The notes below the pieces were generated by a model, which had not been told where the DNA came from, did not search any database, and saw only the letters and a list, made by a program, of their open reading frames with translations. From Sphingomonas lenta (GTDB taxonomy: Bacteria > Pseudomonadota > Alphaproteobacteria > Sphingomonadales > Sphingomonadaceae), in NCBI RefSeq assembly GCF_002288825.1, contig NZ_NSLI01000003.1, positions 806,001 to 870,000 of the forward strand: a stretch of 64,000 nucleotides of DNA, read 5' to 3'. Below, in pieces: positions 34,761-43,456 of this stretch. The position numbers and the translations under genes were made by a program. How positions within the stretch are numbered: position 1 is the stretch's first letter; each line of letters opens with the position of its first letter.

Positions 34761-35756
34761 TCAGCGGGCGGGAACCACCTCCGCGCGCCAGTTCACGATG
34801 TAATCGATCGACCCCCGGCACTCGCCCATCGCGGCCGAGCGCACGAGGCGGAAGCGCGCGCCGTCCCAGGCGTAGTCCGACGACGTGCCGCAGTCGCCCA
34901 GGCCGCGCGCTTTCGGGAACTCGGACAGGCGGCGCGTCCGCGGGTCCCAGTCGCCGTTGACGAGCACGTTGCCGTCGCCGCCCTCGAAGCCGGGCACGGA
35001 ATCGAAGCGGGCGGGCGACGTGCGGCCCTGCTCGTCGAGGACGTAGACGCTGGTCATGATGTTGTACGCGCCGTTGCCGCAGGGGTGGGTGACCAGCGCG
35101 AGGCTGTGGGTCGCGTCGAGACGGAAGGCCTGGGGCTCGACGCGGCCCTGCGCGTACTCGCAGGTGGCGTTGTCAGGGCCGATCAGCTTCGCCGCCGTCG
35201 CGGGGGCGAGTCGGCGCGGCGGCTTGGTCGTGGGCGCGGGCTCCACAACGCGCGGGAGCGGCGGGGGCGCGGGCACAGCGGCGTCCGGCTTCGGTCCCGT
35301 CCGGCGCAGCGCGCCCTGCGTGCCGAGCCGGCGCTGCCGCTCGTCCATGTAGAGGAACGCCGCCGCCAGCCCGGTAAGCGACGCCGAGGCGAGCGTGCGG
35401 CCGCGCAGGTCGGTGACCGCGGCGCGCTCGCCGTTCACCAGCGCCGAGGCCAGCGCGCGGTTGAAGGGCAGCGGGTCGCCCGTAAGCTGGCCCACGCGCT
35501 CGCCGTCGACGCGGAGCGTGACGTCGCGGGCGGCGAGCTCGCGCTCGGTCGTAAAGCTCAGCACCGGCGGGGCGTTCGGCGCGCCCTCGCGGTCGATCAC
35601 GAGCAGGAGATACTCGGCCCGGTCCTCCCCGTCCGGCACCAGCGCCACCGCGCGGCACGCGCGGGCGTTGTCGCAGCCGACCGTCCAGTCCCCGAACGTC
35701 TTCAGCTCGCCGGGTTGCGGTTGGATCGCTTGGGCGGCAAGGGCGAGGAGGAACAT
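34761..35756 (-). CDS. DUF1176 domain-containing protein, exported
   Basis: 331 aa. A signal peptide-like start (MFLLALAAQAIQPQPGEL) is followed by KTFGDWTVGCDNARACRAVALVP, the diagnostic opening of DUF1176. The middle contains a Pro/Arg-rich linker (AVPAPPPLPRVVEPAP). DUF1176 proteins are periplasmic, and their function is unknown. The C-terminal part has Cys residues (CEYAQG, CGNGAYN, CGTSSD, CRGSID) that could form disulfides. It starts 29 bp from the divergent hbd gene. Confidence 0.85.
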   Translation of the reverse strand: MFLLALAAQAIQPQPGELKTFGDWTVGCDNARACRAVALVPDGEDRAEYLLLVIDREGAPNAPPVLSFTTERELAARDVTLRVDGERVGQLTGDPLPFNRALASALVNGERAAVTDLRGRTLASASLTGLAAAFLYMDERQRRLGTQGALRRTGPKPDAAVPAPPPLPRVVEPAPTTKPPRRLAPATAAKLIGPDNATCEYAQGRVEPQAFRLDATHSLALVTHPCGNGAYNIMTSVYVLDEQGRTSPARFDSVPGFEGGDGNVLVNGDWDPRTRRLSEFPKARGLGDCGTSSDYAWDGARFRLVRSAAMGECRGSIDYIVNWRAEVVPAR

Positions 35757-35785
35757 GGTTTGAAGCGTAGAGCGGGACGGGCTGG

Positions 35786-36655
35786 ATGAAAACGGTCGGC
35801 GTGATCGGGGCGGGACAGATGGGCGCGGGGATCGCGCAGGTGTCGGCGCAGGCGGGGTTCCGGACGCTGTTGTCCGACGTGGGCCGCGAGCGCGCGGAAG
35901 CGGGCCGCGCAGGCATCGCCAAGCTGCTCGACCGCGCGGTGTCGAAGGAGAAGATCACGGGGCAAGCGCGCGACGCGGCGCTCGCGCTGATCGAGCCGGT
36001 GGGCGCGGTCTCAGCGATGGCCGAGTGCGACATCGTCATCGAGGCGGCGACGGAGCGCGAGGAGATCAAGCGCGCGATCTTCCGCGACGTGGGCGCGGTG
36101 CTCCGCCCGGAGGCAGTGCTGGCGACCAACACCTCGTCCATCCCGATCACGCGGCTGGCGCAAGCCTCGCCCGACCCTGCGCGCTTCGTCGGCGTGCACT
36201 TCTTCAACCCCGTGCCCGTTATGGGGCTGATCGAGCTGATCCGCGGGCTGGCGACCTCCGACGAGACCGTCGCAAAGGTCGAGAGGTACGCGCAGGCGCT
36301 CGGCAAGCGCGTGGTGCGCGCCAACGACGCGCCGGGCTTCATCGTCAACCGCGTGCTGATGCCGATGCTCAATGAGGCGTGCTTCGCGCTGGGCGAGGGC
36401 GTGGCGACGATCCCCGACATCGACGCCGCGTGCCAGCTGGGGCTCAACCACCCGATGGGGCCGCTGACGCTGGCGGACTTCATCGGCCTCGACACCTGTC
36501 TGGAGATCACGCGCGTGCTTCACGAGGGGACGGGCGACCCCAAGTTCCGGCCCGCGCCGCTGCTCGTGAAATACGTCGAGGCCGGCTGGTACGGCCGCAA
36601 AACGGGACGCGGCTTCTACGATTATTCGGGACCCGATCCCGTGCCTACGCGCTAA
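35786..36655 (+). CDS. hbd: 3-hydroxybutyryl-CoA dehydrogenase
   Basis: 289 aa NAD(P)-dependent dehydrogenase of short 3-hydroxyacyl-CoAs. Rossmann motif [20 protein letters not shown], catalytic region [16 protein letters not shown] with the His, and C-terminal [20 protein letters not shown] are all family hallmarks. It heads a tight plus-strand run hbd-dapB-nth-lipoprotein, with 9 bp to dapB. Likely roles are butyrate or polyhydroxybutyrate metabolism. Confidence 0.94.
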   Translation: MKTVGVIGAGQMGAGIAQVSAQAGFRTLLSDVGRERAEAGRAGIAKLLDRAVSKEKITGQARDAALALIEPVGAVSAMAECDIVIEAATEREEIKRAIFRDVGAVLRPEAVLATNTSSIPITRLAQASPDPARFVGVHFFNPVPVMGLIELIRGLATSDETVAKVERYAQALGKRVVRANDAPGFIVNRVLMPMLNEACFALGEGVATIPDIDAACQLGLNHPMGPLTLADFIGLDTCLEITRVLHEGTGDPKFRPAPLLVKYVEAGWYGRKTGRGFYDYSGPDPVPTR

Positions 36656-36664
36656 AGGAGACGC

Positions 36665-37393
36665 ATGACCTCCATCGGCATCTACGGCTCGCTCGGGCGC
36701 ATGGGGCGCACGGTCGCCGACGTGATCGGCGACGCGGGCGCGACGCTCGCGGGCGGCGTGGACCGGCAGGGTGACTGCCGCCCGCTGGCGCACGAGGCGG
36801 ACGTGCTGGTCGACTTCTCCATCCCGTCCGCGCTGCCCGAGCATCTGGAGGCCGCGCGCGCGGCGGGGACGCCGATCGTGATCGGGACGACGGGGCTCTC
36901 CGCCAAGCACCACCAGCTGATCGACGAGGCGTCGCGCGACGTGGCGGTGCTGCAAACGGGGAACACGTCCTTGGGCGTGACCTTGCTCTCCATCCTGGTG
37001 CGCGAGGCGGCGGAGCGGCTCGGGCCCGACTGGGACATCGAGATCGTCGAGATGCACCACCGCCACAAGGTCGACGCGCCCAGCGGCACCGCGCTGCTGC
37101 TCGGCGAAGCGGCGGCGGGCGGGCGCAACACGCAGCTGTCCGAAGTGCGCGTCGACGGGCGCGCGGGGCTGGTGGGCGCCAGGACGGAGGGCACGATCGG
37201 CTTCGCCTCCTTGCGCGGCGGGTCGGTGATCGGCGACCACCAGGTGATCTTCGCGACCGAGGGCGAGCGGATCGAGCTCGGCCATCGCGGCGAGGATCGG
37301 GTGATCTTCGCCAAAGGCGCGGTGCGGGCGGCGCTGTGGCTCGCGAACCAGCCGCCGGGTCGGTACCGCATGGGCGACGTGCTGGGCCTGTGA
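36665..37393 (+). CDS. dapB: 4-hydroxy-tetrahydrodipicolinate reductase
   Basis: 242 aa enzyme of lysine and meso-diaminopimelate synthesis. The nucleotide-binding start is IGIYGSLGRMGRTVADVI, and the signature EIVEMHHRHKVDAPSGTAL carries the catalytic His and Lys. GTTG, in VIGTTGLSAKH, and DRVIFAKGAVRAALWL at the C-terminus fit the family. It overlaps nth by four bases (GTGA). Confidence 0.96.
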   Translation: MTSIGIYGSLGRMGRTVADVIGDAGATLAGGVDRQGDCRPLAHEADVLVDFSIPSALPEHLEAARAAGTPIVIGTTGLSAKHHQLIDEASRDVAVLQTGNTSLGVTLLSILVREAAERLGPDWDIEIVEMHHRHKVDAPSGTALLLGEAAAGGRNTQLSEVRVDGRAGLVGARTEGTIGFASLRGGSVIGDHQVIFATEGERIELGHRGEDRVIFAKGAVRAALWLANQPPGRYRMGDVLGL

Positions 37394-38058
37394 CCGAAGA
37401 ACAGGTCTTCGAGTTCTATCGCCGCCTGGCCGAGGCGAACCCCGCGCCGGAAACGGAGCTGCGCTGGATCAACCCCTACACGCTGCTCGTCGCGGTGGCG
37501 CTATCGGCGCAGGCGACGGACGTGTCGGTCAACAAGGCCACGGGGCCGCTGTTCGAATTGGCCGACAACCCCGCCGCGATGGTCGAGCTCGGCGAAGAGC
37601 GGTTGCGCGACTTCATCAAGACGATCGGGCTCTACAACTCCAAGGCGAAGAACGTCATCCTGCTCAGCCAAATGCTCCTCGACGAGTATGGCGGCGAGGT
37701 GCCGCAGGACCGCGACGCGCTCGAACGGCTTCCGGGTGTGGGGCGCAAGACCGCCAACGTCGTCATGAACTGCGCGTTCGGCGCGGAGACGATCGCGGTG
37801 GACACGCACATCTTCCGCGTCGGCAACCGCACGGGCTTGGCACCCGGCAAGACGCCGCTCCACGTCGAACTCGCGCTGGAGCGGGTGACGCCCAAGCCTT
37901 TCCGACTGGGCGCGCACCACTGGCTGATCCTGCACGGCCGCTACGTCTGCAAGGCGCGCAAGCCCGAATGCTGGCGATGCATCGTCCGCGACCTCTGCGC
38001 GTTCGAGCCCAAGACGCCCCCGCCGCCGGGCGCGACCGAGGTCATCGCCGATGCGTAA
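37390..38058 (+). CDS. nth: Endonuclease III, DNA glycosylase/AP lyase
   Basis: 222 aa from GTG 37390, overlapping the dapB stop. The helix-hairpin-helix [12 protein letters not shown] contains the catalytic Lys, and VDTHIFRV contains the catalytic Asp. The iron-sulfur ligands at the C-terminus are spaced C-x6-C-x2-C-x5-C ([19 protein letters not shown]). It removes oxidised pyrimidines. The stop overlaps the next gene by eight bases. Confidence 0.96.
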   Translation: MTEEQVFEFYRRLAEANPAPETELRWINPYTLLVAVALSAQATDVSVNKATGPLFELADNPAAMVELGEERLRDFIKTIGLYNSKAKNVILLSQMLLDEYGGEVPQDRDALERLPGVGRKTANVVMNCAFGAETIAVDTHIFRVGNRTGLAPGKTPLHVELALERVTPKPFRLGAHHWLILHGRYVCKARKPECWRCIVRDLCAFEPKTPPPPGATEVIADA

Positions 38059-38440
38059 ACTCCTGCCCTTCCTCCTGCTCGCCGGCTGCGCCGGGTCGAG
38101 CGCCGCGCCGGACGGGCTCGCCGCCGCCGACCGCATCCCCGCCGCCACGTCGGCGGGCGAGCCGGAGCAGTGCATCCCGATCCGCTCGATCCGCGAGAGC
38201 CGCGTGCGGTCCGACCAGGTGATCGACTTCGTCACCACCGGCCGGCGTACCTACCGCGTGACGCTGCCGCAGCGCTGCCCGGGGCTCGGCTTCGAGCAGC
38301 GCTTCACCTACGCGACGTCGCTCGACCGGCTCTGCGCGCAGGACATCATCACCGTGCTCTATCAGGGCGGCGCCCCGCAACGTGGTGCGAGCTGCGGCTT
38401 GGCCCCGTTCCAGCCGGTGACGCTCGCGACAAGGCGCTAG
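38051..38440 (+). CDS. DUF6491 family lipoprotein
   Basis: 129 aa. [17 protein letters not shown] has a lipobox (LAGC), so a lipid-anchored periplasmic protein is expected. [33 protein letters not shown] and a third Cys pair (LCAQD, SCGL) match the small DUF6491 family common in sphingomonads. Function unknown. It overlaps nth by eight bases and precedes tRNA-Arg. Confidence 0.8.
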   Translation: MRKLLPFLLLAGCAGSSAAPDGLAAADRIPAATSAGEPEQCIPIRSIRESRVRSDQVIDFVTTGRRTYRVTLPQRCPGLGFEQRFTYATSLDRLCAQDIITVLYQGGAPQRGASCGLAPFQPVTLATRR

Positions 38441-38476
38441 CTTACGCGGTCGCGCCCTGCTAACGGCGGACTCCAC

Positions 38477-38553
<77 letters not shown>

Positions 38554-38705
38554 CCGCGCAGCGCGGGAGAGGGCGGCCGAGCCGCCCCACCCGCGCAAGC
38601 GCGGCCGGCCTTGCACCGCGAGGACCGACGACGCGGCTTTGCCGCGGCGCTCCTACAAGACTCCTCCCTCATTTGACGCCAGCTTTGCCACCACTGCGTC
38701 CCGCA

Positions 38706-38752
38706 ACTTGCCATTTGTAGATTGCACAGCTACGTCGTGCCATATGGCAAGT
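38706..38752. promoter_or_regulatory. Inverted-repeat operator candidate at the RES-Xre locus
   Basis: ACTTGCCAT (38706-38714) is inverted as ATGGCAAGT (38744-38752), and the right arm also belongs to a 12-bp palindrome TGCCATATGGCA (38738-38749). There are therefore three TGCCAT half-sites. The rightmost contains the antitoxin ATG itself. Such sites usually bind the Xre antitoxin for autorepression. Confidence 0.55.
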
Positions 38753-39172
38753 AGCTCGGCAGCGACGCTCACCAAAGTGGCCAGCGAGGCGCGGCCGTTC
38801 TCGCCCGAACCGATCAGCGACGAGGAGGCGGCGGCGATGTTTCGGGCGTGCCTCAACCTGTTTCGGCTCTGGGGCGTGACGGACGAGCAGGCGGCGGTGA
38901 TGCTCGACCTGCCGCGGCGGACGTTCGCGCGGTGGAAGGCGGAAGGGCCGGGGCGGATGGGGCGCGACGGCAAGGCGCGGCTGTCCAACCTTATGGGCGT
39001 CCACAAGGCGCTGCGGATCATCTTCCGCGACCCGGCGCGCGGCTATGCTTGGGTTAAGGCCGGGAACGACGCGTTCGGCGGGCGGTCGGCGCTCGACGTG
39101 ATGCTGGGTGGCGAGCTGACCGATCTCATGCGCGTGCGGCGCTACCTCGACGCGGAGCGCGGCGGCTGGTGA
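38744..39172 (+). CDS. Xre/MbcA/ParS-type antitoxin (DUF2384)
   Basis: 142 aa from ATG 38744. The central part (EEAAAMFRACLNLFRLWGVT, LDLPRRTFARWK) is an Xre-like HTH. The C-terminal HKALRIIFRDPARGYAWVK, NDAFGGRSALDVMLGGE and LMRVRRYLDAERGGW form the DUF2384 toxin-binding domain. It should neutralise the adjacent RES toxin and repress the operon. Its stop overlaps the toxin GTG by four bases. Confidence 0.92.
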   Translation: MASSSAATLTKVASEARPFSPEPISDEEAAAMFRACLNLFRLWGVTDEQAAVMLDLPRRTFARWKAEGPGRMGRDGKARLSNLMGVHKALRIIFRDPARGYAWVKAGNDAFGGRSALDVMLGGELTDLMRVRRYLDAERGGW

Positions 39173-39891
39173 TCGATCCGGCCGGCGTGCCGGTCGCGCC
39201 CGTTCGGTGGCGGGCGGCGCGGCGGATCATCCGGAGCCTGCACCCGCCCATCGACCTGTTCGAGGACGTGGCGGACCCGGAGGACTGGCCGCTGCTGATC
39301 GCGGCGGAGCAGAAGACCAACCCCCGGCTGATGGAGACGCTGGGCGCGCTCGACCTGGTGCCGCCCGCGCGCCGCATGTCGGGGCCGGGCGCGACGTTCC
39401 TGATGGCGCCGTTCACGCACGCCAGCCCCGACCGGCCGAGCCGGTTCGGCGCAGGGAGCTACGGCGTGCTCTACGCGGCCGAGCGGTTCGAGACGGCGCT
39501 GCTCGAGACGATGCACCACCACGCCCGCTTCATGGCGGCGACACGCGAACGGGCGGGCTGGACGTCGCAATTCCGCGAGCTGCTGCTCGACGTGGACGCG
39601 CCGCTGCACGACCTGCGCGGGCCGGGGTTCGCGGCGGCGCTCGATCCGGACGACTACTCGGTTCCGCAGCGGCTCGGGGCGAGCTTGCGGGCGGGCGGGT
39701 CGGAAGGGGTAGTGTACCCTAGCGTGCGCGATGCGGGCGGAACGTGCGTCGGGCTGTTCTTCCCGAATTTTGTGTCGAACGTCGTCCAGGGCCGGCACTT
39801 GGACTATCACTGGAACGGCGAGCGCGTGGACCTGTACCGTGACGCGGGCAGCGGCGAGGTGTACCGGGTGTCGCTAGCCGCGGCGGCGTAG
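39169..39891 (+). CDS. RES domain toxin
   Basis: 240 aa. The RES triad that names the family is visible as Arg in PSRFGAGSYGVLYAAE, Glu in FETALLETMHHHARF and Ser in GGSEGVVYPSVRD. RES toxins have an ADP-ribosyltransferase-like fold; studied members destroy NAD+ or ADP-ribosylate Prs. It is the second gene of a type II toxin-antitoxin pair, translationally coupled to the antitoxin. Its last 18 bp overlap the convergent small membrane ORF. Confidence 0.92.
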   Translation: MIDPAGVPVAPVRWRAARRIIRSLHPPIDLFEDVADPEDWPLLIAAEQKTNPRLMETLGALDLVPPARRMSGPGATFLMAPFTHASPDRPSRFGAGSYGVLYAAERFETALLETMHHHARFMAATRERAGWTSQFRELLLDVDAPLHDLRGPGFAAALDPDDYSVPQRLGASLRAGGSEGVVYPSVRDAGGTCVGLFFPNFVSNVVQGRHLDYHWNGERVDLYRDAGSGEVYRVSLAAAA

Positions 39892-40053
39892 CGACAGCAC
39901 CGCGACGGGCGCTGCCAACCCCGCCCAGGCGAGCCAGTCGACCCAGCCGTCGCCGAGCAGCCCCGCGCCCAAGCCCACCGCCGTGCCGCCCGCGATCAGC
40001 GTCGGGGTCAGGAGCGTGCGGCCCGCCGTCCTGCGCCGTTCGAGGCGCGACAC
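39874..40053 (-). CDS. Small membrane protein downstream of PepSY gene
   Basis: 59 aa from GTG 40051-40053, starting 3 bases after the PepSY stop. It reads VSRLERRRTAGRTL, a Gly/Ala-rich hydrophobic stretch, then LGDGWVDWLAWAGLAAPVAV and LSLRRRG. That gives two short hydrophobic segments flanked by arginines. A small membrane ORF often follows PepSY-TM genes in sphingomonad iron operons. Function unknown; the tight coupling is the main evidence. Confidence 0.55.
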   Translation of the reverse strand: MSRLERRRTAGRTLLTPTLIAGGTAVGLGAGLLGDGWVDWLAWAGLAAPVAVLSLRRRG

Positions 40054-40056
40054 CGC

Positions 40057-41199
40057 TCAGTGCGCCTCGGCGAGCTCGCCCGCCTTGAGCAGCTCGCGCA
40101 CGCGCACGCTTGCCGGGCCGGCGTTGCGGCGGGACCAGAGGCGCAGGCCCGTCCACAGGACGACGATCGTCATGACGTCGAGCAGCGCCCAGAGCAGCTT
40201 CATCGGCAGCCCGGCATAGTCGCCGAAGTGGAGCGGCTGTGCCAGCAGCAGCGCCTGCATGTACCAGGGCATGGGCCTGACCGCGTCGAGCGACCCGTCG
40301 CGCGCATCGACGAAGGCGGGGGTGAGCAGCTTTTCGGTCAGCGGCGTCGCGCCCTGCAGGAACACGGCGACGTGGCGGTCGCTGCTCCAGCTGACGCCCG
40401 GAAAGGCGATGAACTGCGGCCGCATGCCGGGTGCGGCGCGCATCGCGGCGTCTAGCGCGGCTTGGACGGAGCCGGGGCGCACGGAAACGGCCTCGCCCGA
40501 GGCGGCACCCGCGATGGCGGCGAGCTGGTCGCGCTTCCACACCTCGGTGATCGGGATCACGGCGGCGTTGATCGAGCCCGTCAGCGCGACGACCACCGCC
40601 CAGAGCGCGGTCGCGGCGCCGAACAGGTTGTGCCGGTCGAGCCGGCGGACGCGCGCGCTCTTGTCCGCCCGCACGGTGCCGAAGCGCAGCCGCGCCATGA
40701 ACGGCACGTAGAGCACGACGCCCGACACGACCGCCGCGACGAACAAGAGGCCCATGAGACCGAGGAACAGCTCGGCGGGCAGGCCCAGCATCATGTCCTT
40801 GTGGATCTGTAGCAGCACGTCCGTGACGCCCGGCGGGTGCGGCGGCAGGGCCTCGCCCGTGCGTGCATCGAGCGACTGAAAGCGCATCAGATGCTCGGGC
40901 GCGTCCGGCGTAGGGCCGCTGGTGACATTCACGACCGGCCGGTCGGTGTCGAAGCTCAGGTAGAGCGGCACCTCGCCCAGCCGGTCGGCGAGCGCGCGGG
41001 CGAGGAGCGTGTCGAGGTCGAGCGGCTTCGTGCCCTCCGGGACCGGCGACAGCGCCTGCTCGGGCGCGAAAGCCGCGTCGATCTCGTCGTGGAAGACGAG
41101 CGGCAGCCCCGTGACGCAGAGCATGAGCAGGAACGCGGTGCAGACGAGGCTCGTCCATTTGTGGACGAGGAACCAGGCCGTGAGCGCGCGCCTGCTCAC
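40057..41199 (-). CDS. PepSY-associated transmembrane protein (iron-uptake type)
   Basis: 380 aa inner-membrane protein with four or more helices. WFLVHKWTSLVCTAFLLMLCVTG is the usual first helix with the HKW motif, and LLQIHKDMMLGLPAELFLG, HNLFGAATALWAVVVALTG and a final WTGLRLWSRR follow. PepSY-TM (PiuB-like) proteins reduce or import ferric-siderophore iron. It begins 5 bp after the TonB receptor stop, so the two form an operon. Confidence 0.9.
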   Translation of the reverse strand: MSRRALTAWFLVHKWTSLVCTAFLLMLCVTGLPLVFHDEIDAAFAPEQALSPVPEGTKPLDLDTLLARALADRLGEVPLYLSFDTDRPVVNVTSGPTPDAPEHLMRFQSLDARTGEALPPHPPGVTDVLLQIHKDMMLGLPAELFLGLMGLLFVAAVVSGVVLYVPFMARLRFGTVRADKSARVRRLDRHNLFGAATALWAVVVALTGSINAAVIPITEVWKRDQLAAIAGAASGEAVSVRPGSVQAALDAAMRAAPGMRPQFIAFPGVSWSSDRHVAVFLQGATPLTEKLLTPAFVDARDGSLDAVRPMPWYMQALLLAQPLHFGDYAGLPMKLLWALLDVMTIVVLWTGLRLWSRRNAGPASVRVRELLKAGELAEAH

Positions 41200-41204
41200 C
41201 GTCG

Positions 41205-43400
41205 TCAGAACCGCTTCGTGACCGCGAACAGCACTTGCCGCGGCGCGCCGTAGAAGGCGCCCACCGGCCCCGTCGCGCGCGCGACGTAGCGCTCATCGAG
41301 GATATTCGACCCGTTCAGCGAAAAGCGCCAGCCCGGCACGTCGTAGCTGACGATCGCGTCGACGAGCGTCGCCGCCTCGCCCCGGTACACGACGGGGTTG
41401 AACGGCCCCGGCAGCGACCCCGCGCTGGAGCTGGTGTAGCGGCCGCCGAGTCCCAGGCCGAGCCCGGCGAGCGCGCCGCGTTGGACGTTGTAGTTCACGA
41501 ACAGCGACGCTTTGTGCTTCGGCGTCACGGCCAGCTCCACGCCGACCTCCTGGGCGACGTTGCTCTCCAGGATCTCCGGATCGTTGTAGCTGTAGGCGGC
41601 GTTGATCGACAGCTGCTCGCGGATGCGCGCGACCAGCTCCACCTCGCCGCCACGGATGCGGACGCGGCCCGTCTGCGTCCCGAACACCGGGCCGGTGCTC
41701 GGCGAGGTCTGGACGACGTCGTCCTGGGTGATCCGGAACAGCGCGGCGGTGGCGAACAGGCGGATGTCGGGCGACAGGCTGCGCGCGTCGTACTTGACGC
41801 CCGCCTCCCACTGCTCGCCCGTGGTCGGCTCGAACGCGCGGCCCGTGGCGGCGTCGCTGCCCAGCACCGGCTCGAACGAGGTCGAGTAGCTGACGTACGG
41901 CGCGATCCCGTCCGCGCTGACGTATGTCGCGCCGAGGCGGTAGGTGAAGCGCTCCTGCTCGACGCGCGTCTCGGCGGCGGGGGCGGTCACGGCGAGGAAG
42001 GGCGTCAGATAGTCGCTCCGGACCCAGTCGTAGCGGCCGCCCAGGATGAGCGACAAGGGTCCGAGCCGCAGCTGCTCCTGCGCGTAGATCCCGGTCTGCT
42101 TCAGGCGCTGGTCGTTGAAGCGGCTCTGATAGCCCGGCTGGAGCTGCTCGCCCGGCGTCGCGTAGACGGGGTCGAACACGTCCAGCGTGCCCGCCGGCCC
42201 GAAGGTGAACGCCGCCTCGTTGTCGACCGTGCGGTAGTCGACGCCGACGAGCAGCGTATGACCGACGAACCCCGTCGCGAAGGTCGCGTCCAGCCGGTTG
42301 TCGGTCGCGAAGCTCCGCACGTCCTCCGCATAGGTGAAGTTCGACTGCGTGCCCGTACGCCCGTCCTCGGCCAGCGCGGTGACGTACACGCCGATCGGCG
42401 CGCGCTCGCGATAGTCGTTCCAGCGCGTGTTCGACACGAGGCGCACGCCCTCCGCGAGCCGATGCGTCAGCTCGAACCCGCCCGAACCCTGGCGGCGCGT
42501 GAAGCGGTTGCGCGGGTCCGCCAAGTTCGTGCGCTGGCTGATCGCGCCGTTCGGGTTGGGGAGCAGCGTGCCCGCCACGGGCAGGAAGCCGCCGTTCCCG
42601 CCGCGCCCGCTGTCATACTGGTAGTATCCGAGCCCGGTCAGCGTCGTGTCGGCGCCCAGCCGCCACGTCGCCGTCGGCGCGACGTACACGCGCTTGGTGT
42701 TGGTGGAGTCCGCGATCAGGTCGCGGTCGCGATACAGGCCGGTGACGCGCGCGTCCCAGCCGTCCGCCACGGGGCCGGTGACGGTGCCCGCCAGCTCGTA
42801 GAAGCTGTCGGTGCCCGCGATCGCGCGCAGCTCGCCGCCCAACTCCGACTCGGCGCGGCGGCTGACGAGGTTATAGATGCCCCCCGGCGGCGCATTGCCG
42901 TAGAGCGTCGACACGGGGCCTTTCAGCAGGTCGAGCGATTGGAAGCCGTACAGGTCGACGCCGACCGACGCGATCGACGACGAGGCGGGCGCGGGCAGCC
43001 CGTCGACATATTGGCGCGGGATGAAGCCGCGCACCGTGAAGAAGTCGTACCGCGCGTCCGGCCCGTAATTCTCGCCGAATACGCCCGCCGTGTACCGCAC
43101 CGCCTGCTGCACGTCGACGAAGGTGAAGAGGTCGATCTGGTCGCGGGTGACGACCGACACCGACTGCGGCGTTTCGATGAGCGGGATGTCGGTCTTGTTC
43201 GCCGACTGCCCGCCTTCGGGCACGTAGTTCGGCGCGCGGACGATCACGTCGCCGTCGGCCGTCTCCACCGTCTCGACGGAGGAGCCCTCCGCCTGCACCG
43301 TGTCCATCTGCGCGAGCGCCGCCGCGGGGAGACCCGCCGCCAGCACCATCGCGAGCGCGCCGCCCGCCCTGAGCTCGGTTCCATTCATTGCCGCGCGCAT
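41205..43400 (-). CDS. TonB-dependent siderophore receptor
   Basis: 731 aa outer-membrane receptor. A signal peptide ends around ALAQ. The plug domain shows TDIPLIETPQSVSVVTRDQI, FFTVRGF, VDGLPAP, LDLLKGPVSTLYGNAPPGG and IYNLVSRR, and the beta-barrel ends in FAVTKRF with a terminal Phe, as needed for barrel insertion. The start is ATG at 43398-43400 or 43386-43388. A Fur/Mur-like palindrome lies 10 bp upstream. The specific siderophore is not readable. Confidence 0.95.
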   Translation of the reverse strand: MRAAMNGTELRAGGALAMVLAAGLPAAALAQMDTVQAEGSSVETVETADGDVIVRAPNYVPEGGQSANKTDIPLIETPQSVSVVTRDQIDLFTFVDVQQAVRYTAGVFGENYGPDARYDFFTVRGFIPRQYVDGLPAPASSSIASVGVDLYGFQSLDLLKGPVSTLYGNAPPGGIYNLVSRRAESELGGELRAIAGTDSFYELAGTVTGPVADGWDARVTGLYRDRDLIADSTNTKRVYVAPTATWRLGADTTLTGLGYYQYDSGRGGNGGFLPVAGTLLPNPNGAISQRTNLADPRNRFTRRQGSGGFELTHRLAEGVRLVSNTRWNDYRERAPIGVYVTALAEDGRTGTQSNFTYAEDVRSFATDNRLDATFATGFVGHTLLVGVDYRTVDNEAAFTFGPAGTLDVFDPVYATPGEQLQPGYQSRFNDQRLKQTGIYAQEQLRLGPLSLILGGRYDWVRSDYLTPFLAVTAPAAETRVEQERFTYRLGATYVSADGIAPYVSYSTSFEPVLGSDAATGRAFEPTTGEQWEAGVKYDARSLSPDIRLFATAALFRITQDDVVQTSPSTGPVFGTQTGRVRIRGGEVELVARIREQLSINAAYSYNDPEILESNVAQEVGVELAVTPKHKASLFVNYNVQRGALAGLGLGLGGRYTSSSAGSLPGPFNPVVYRGEAATLVDAIVSYDVPGWRFSLNGSNILDERYVARATGPVGAFYGAPRQVLFAVTKRF

Positions 43401-43409
43401 TGGCGCGAC

Positions 43410-43425
43410 TGCGAACGATTAGCAA
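43410..43425. promoter_or_regulatory. Fur/Mur-type operator candidate ahead of TonB receptor
   Basis: TGCGAACGATTAGCAA is an imperfect palindrome (TGCGAA and TTAGCA, five of six positions inverted) close to the TGCAAATnATTTGCA-type sites bound by Fur-family regulators in alphaproteobacteria. It lies 9 bp upstream of the longer start codon of the receptor gene, where binding would block expression under iron sufficiency. Confidence 0.4.
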
Positions 43426-43456
43426 TAGCAGACTGGGCCTGCTCGGACGATTTGTC

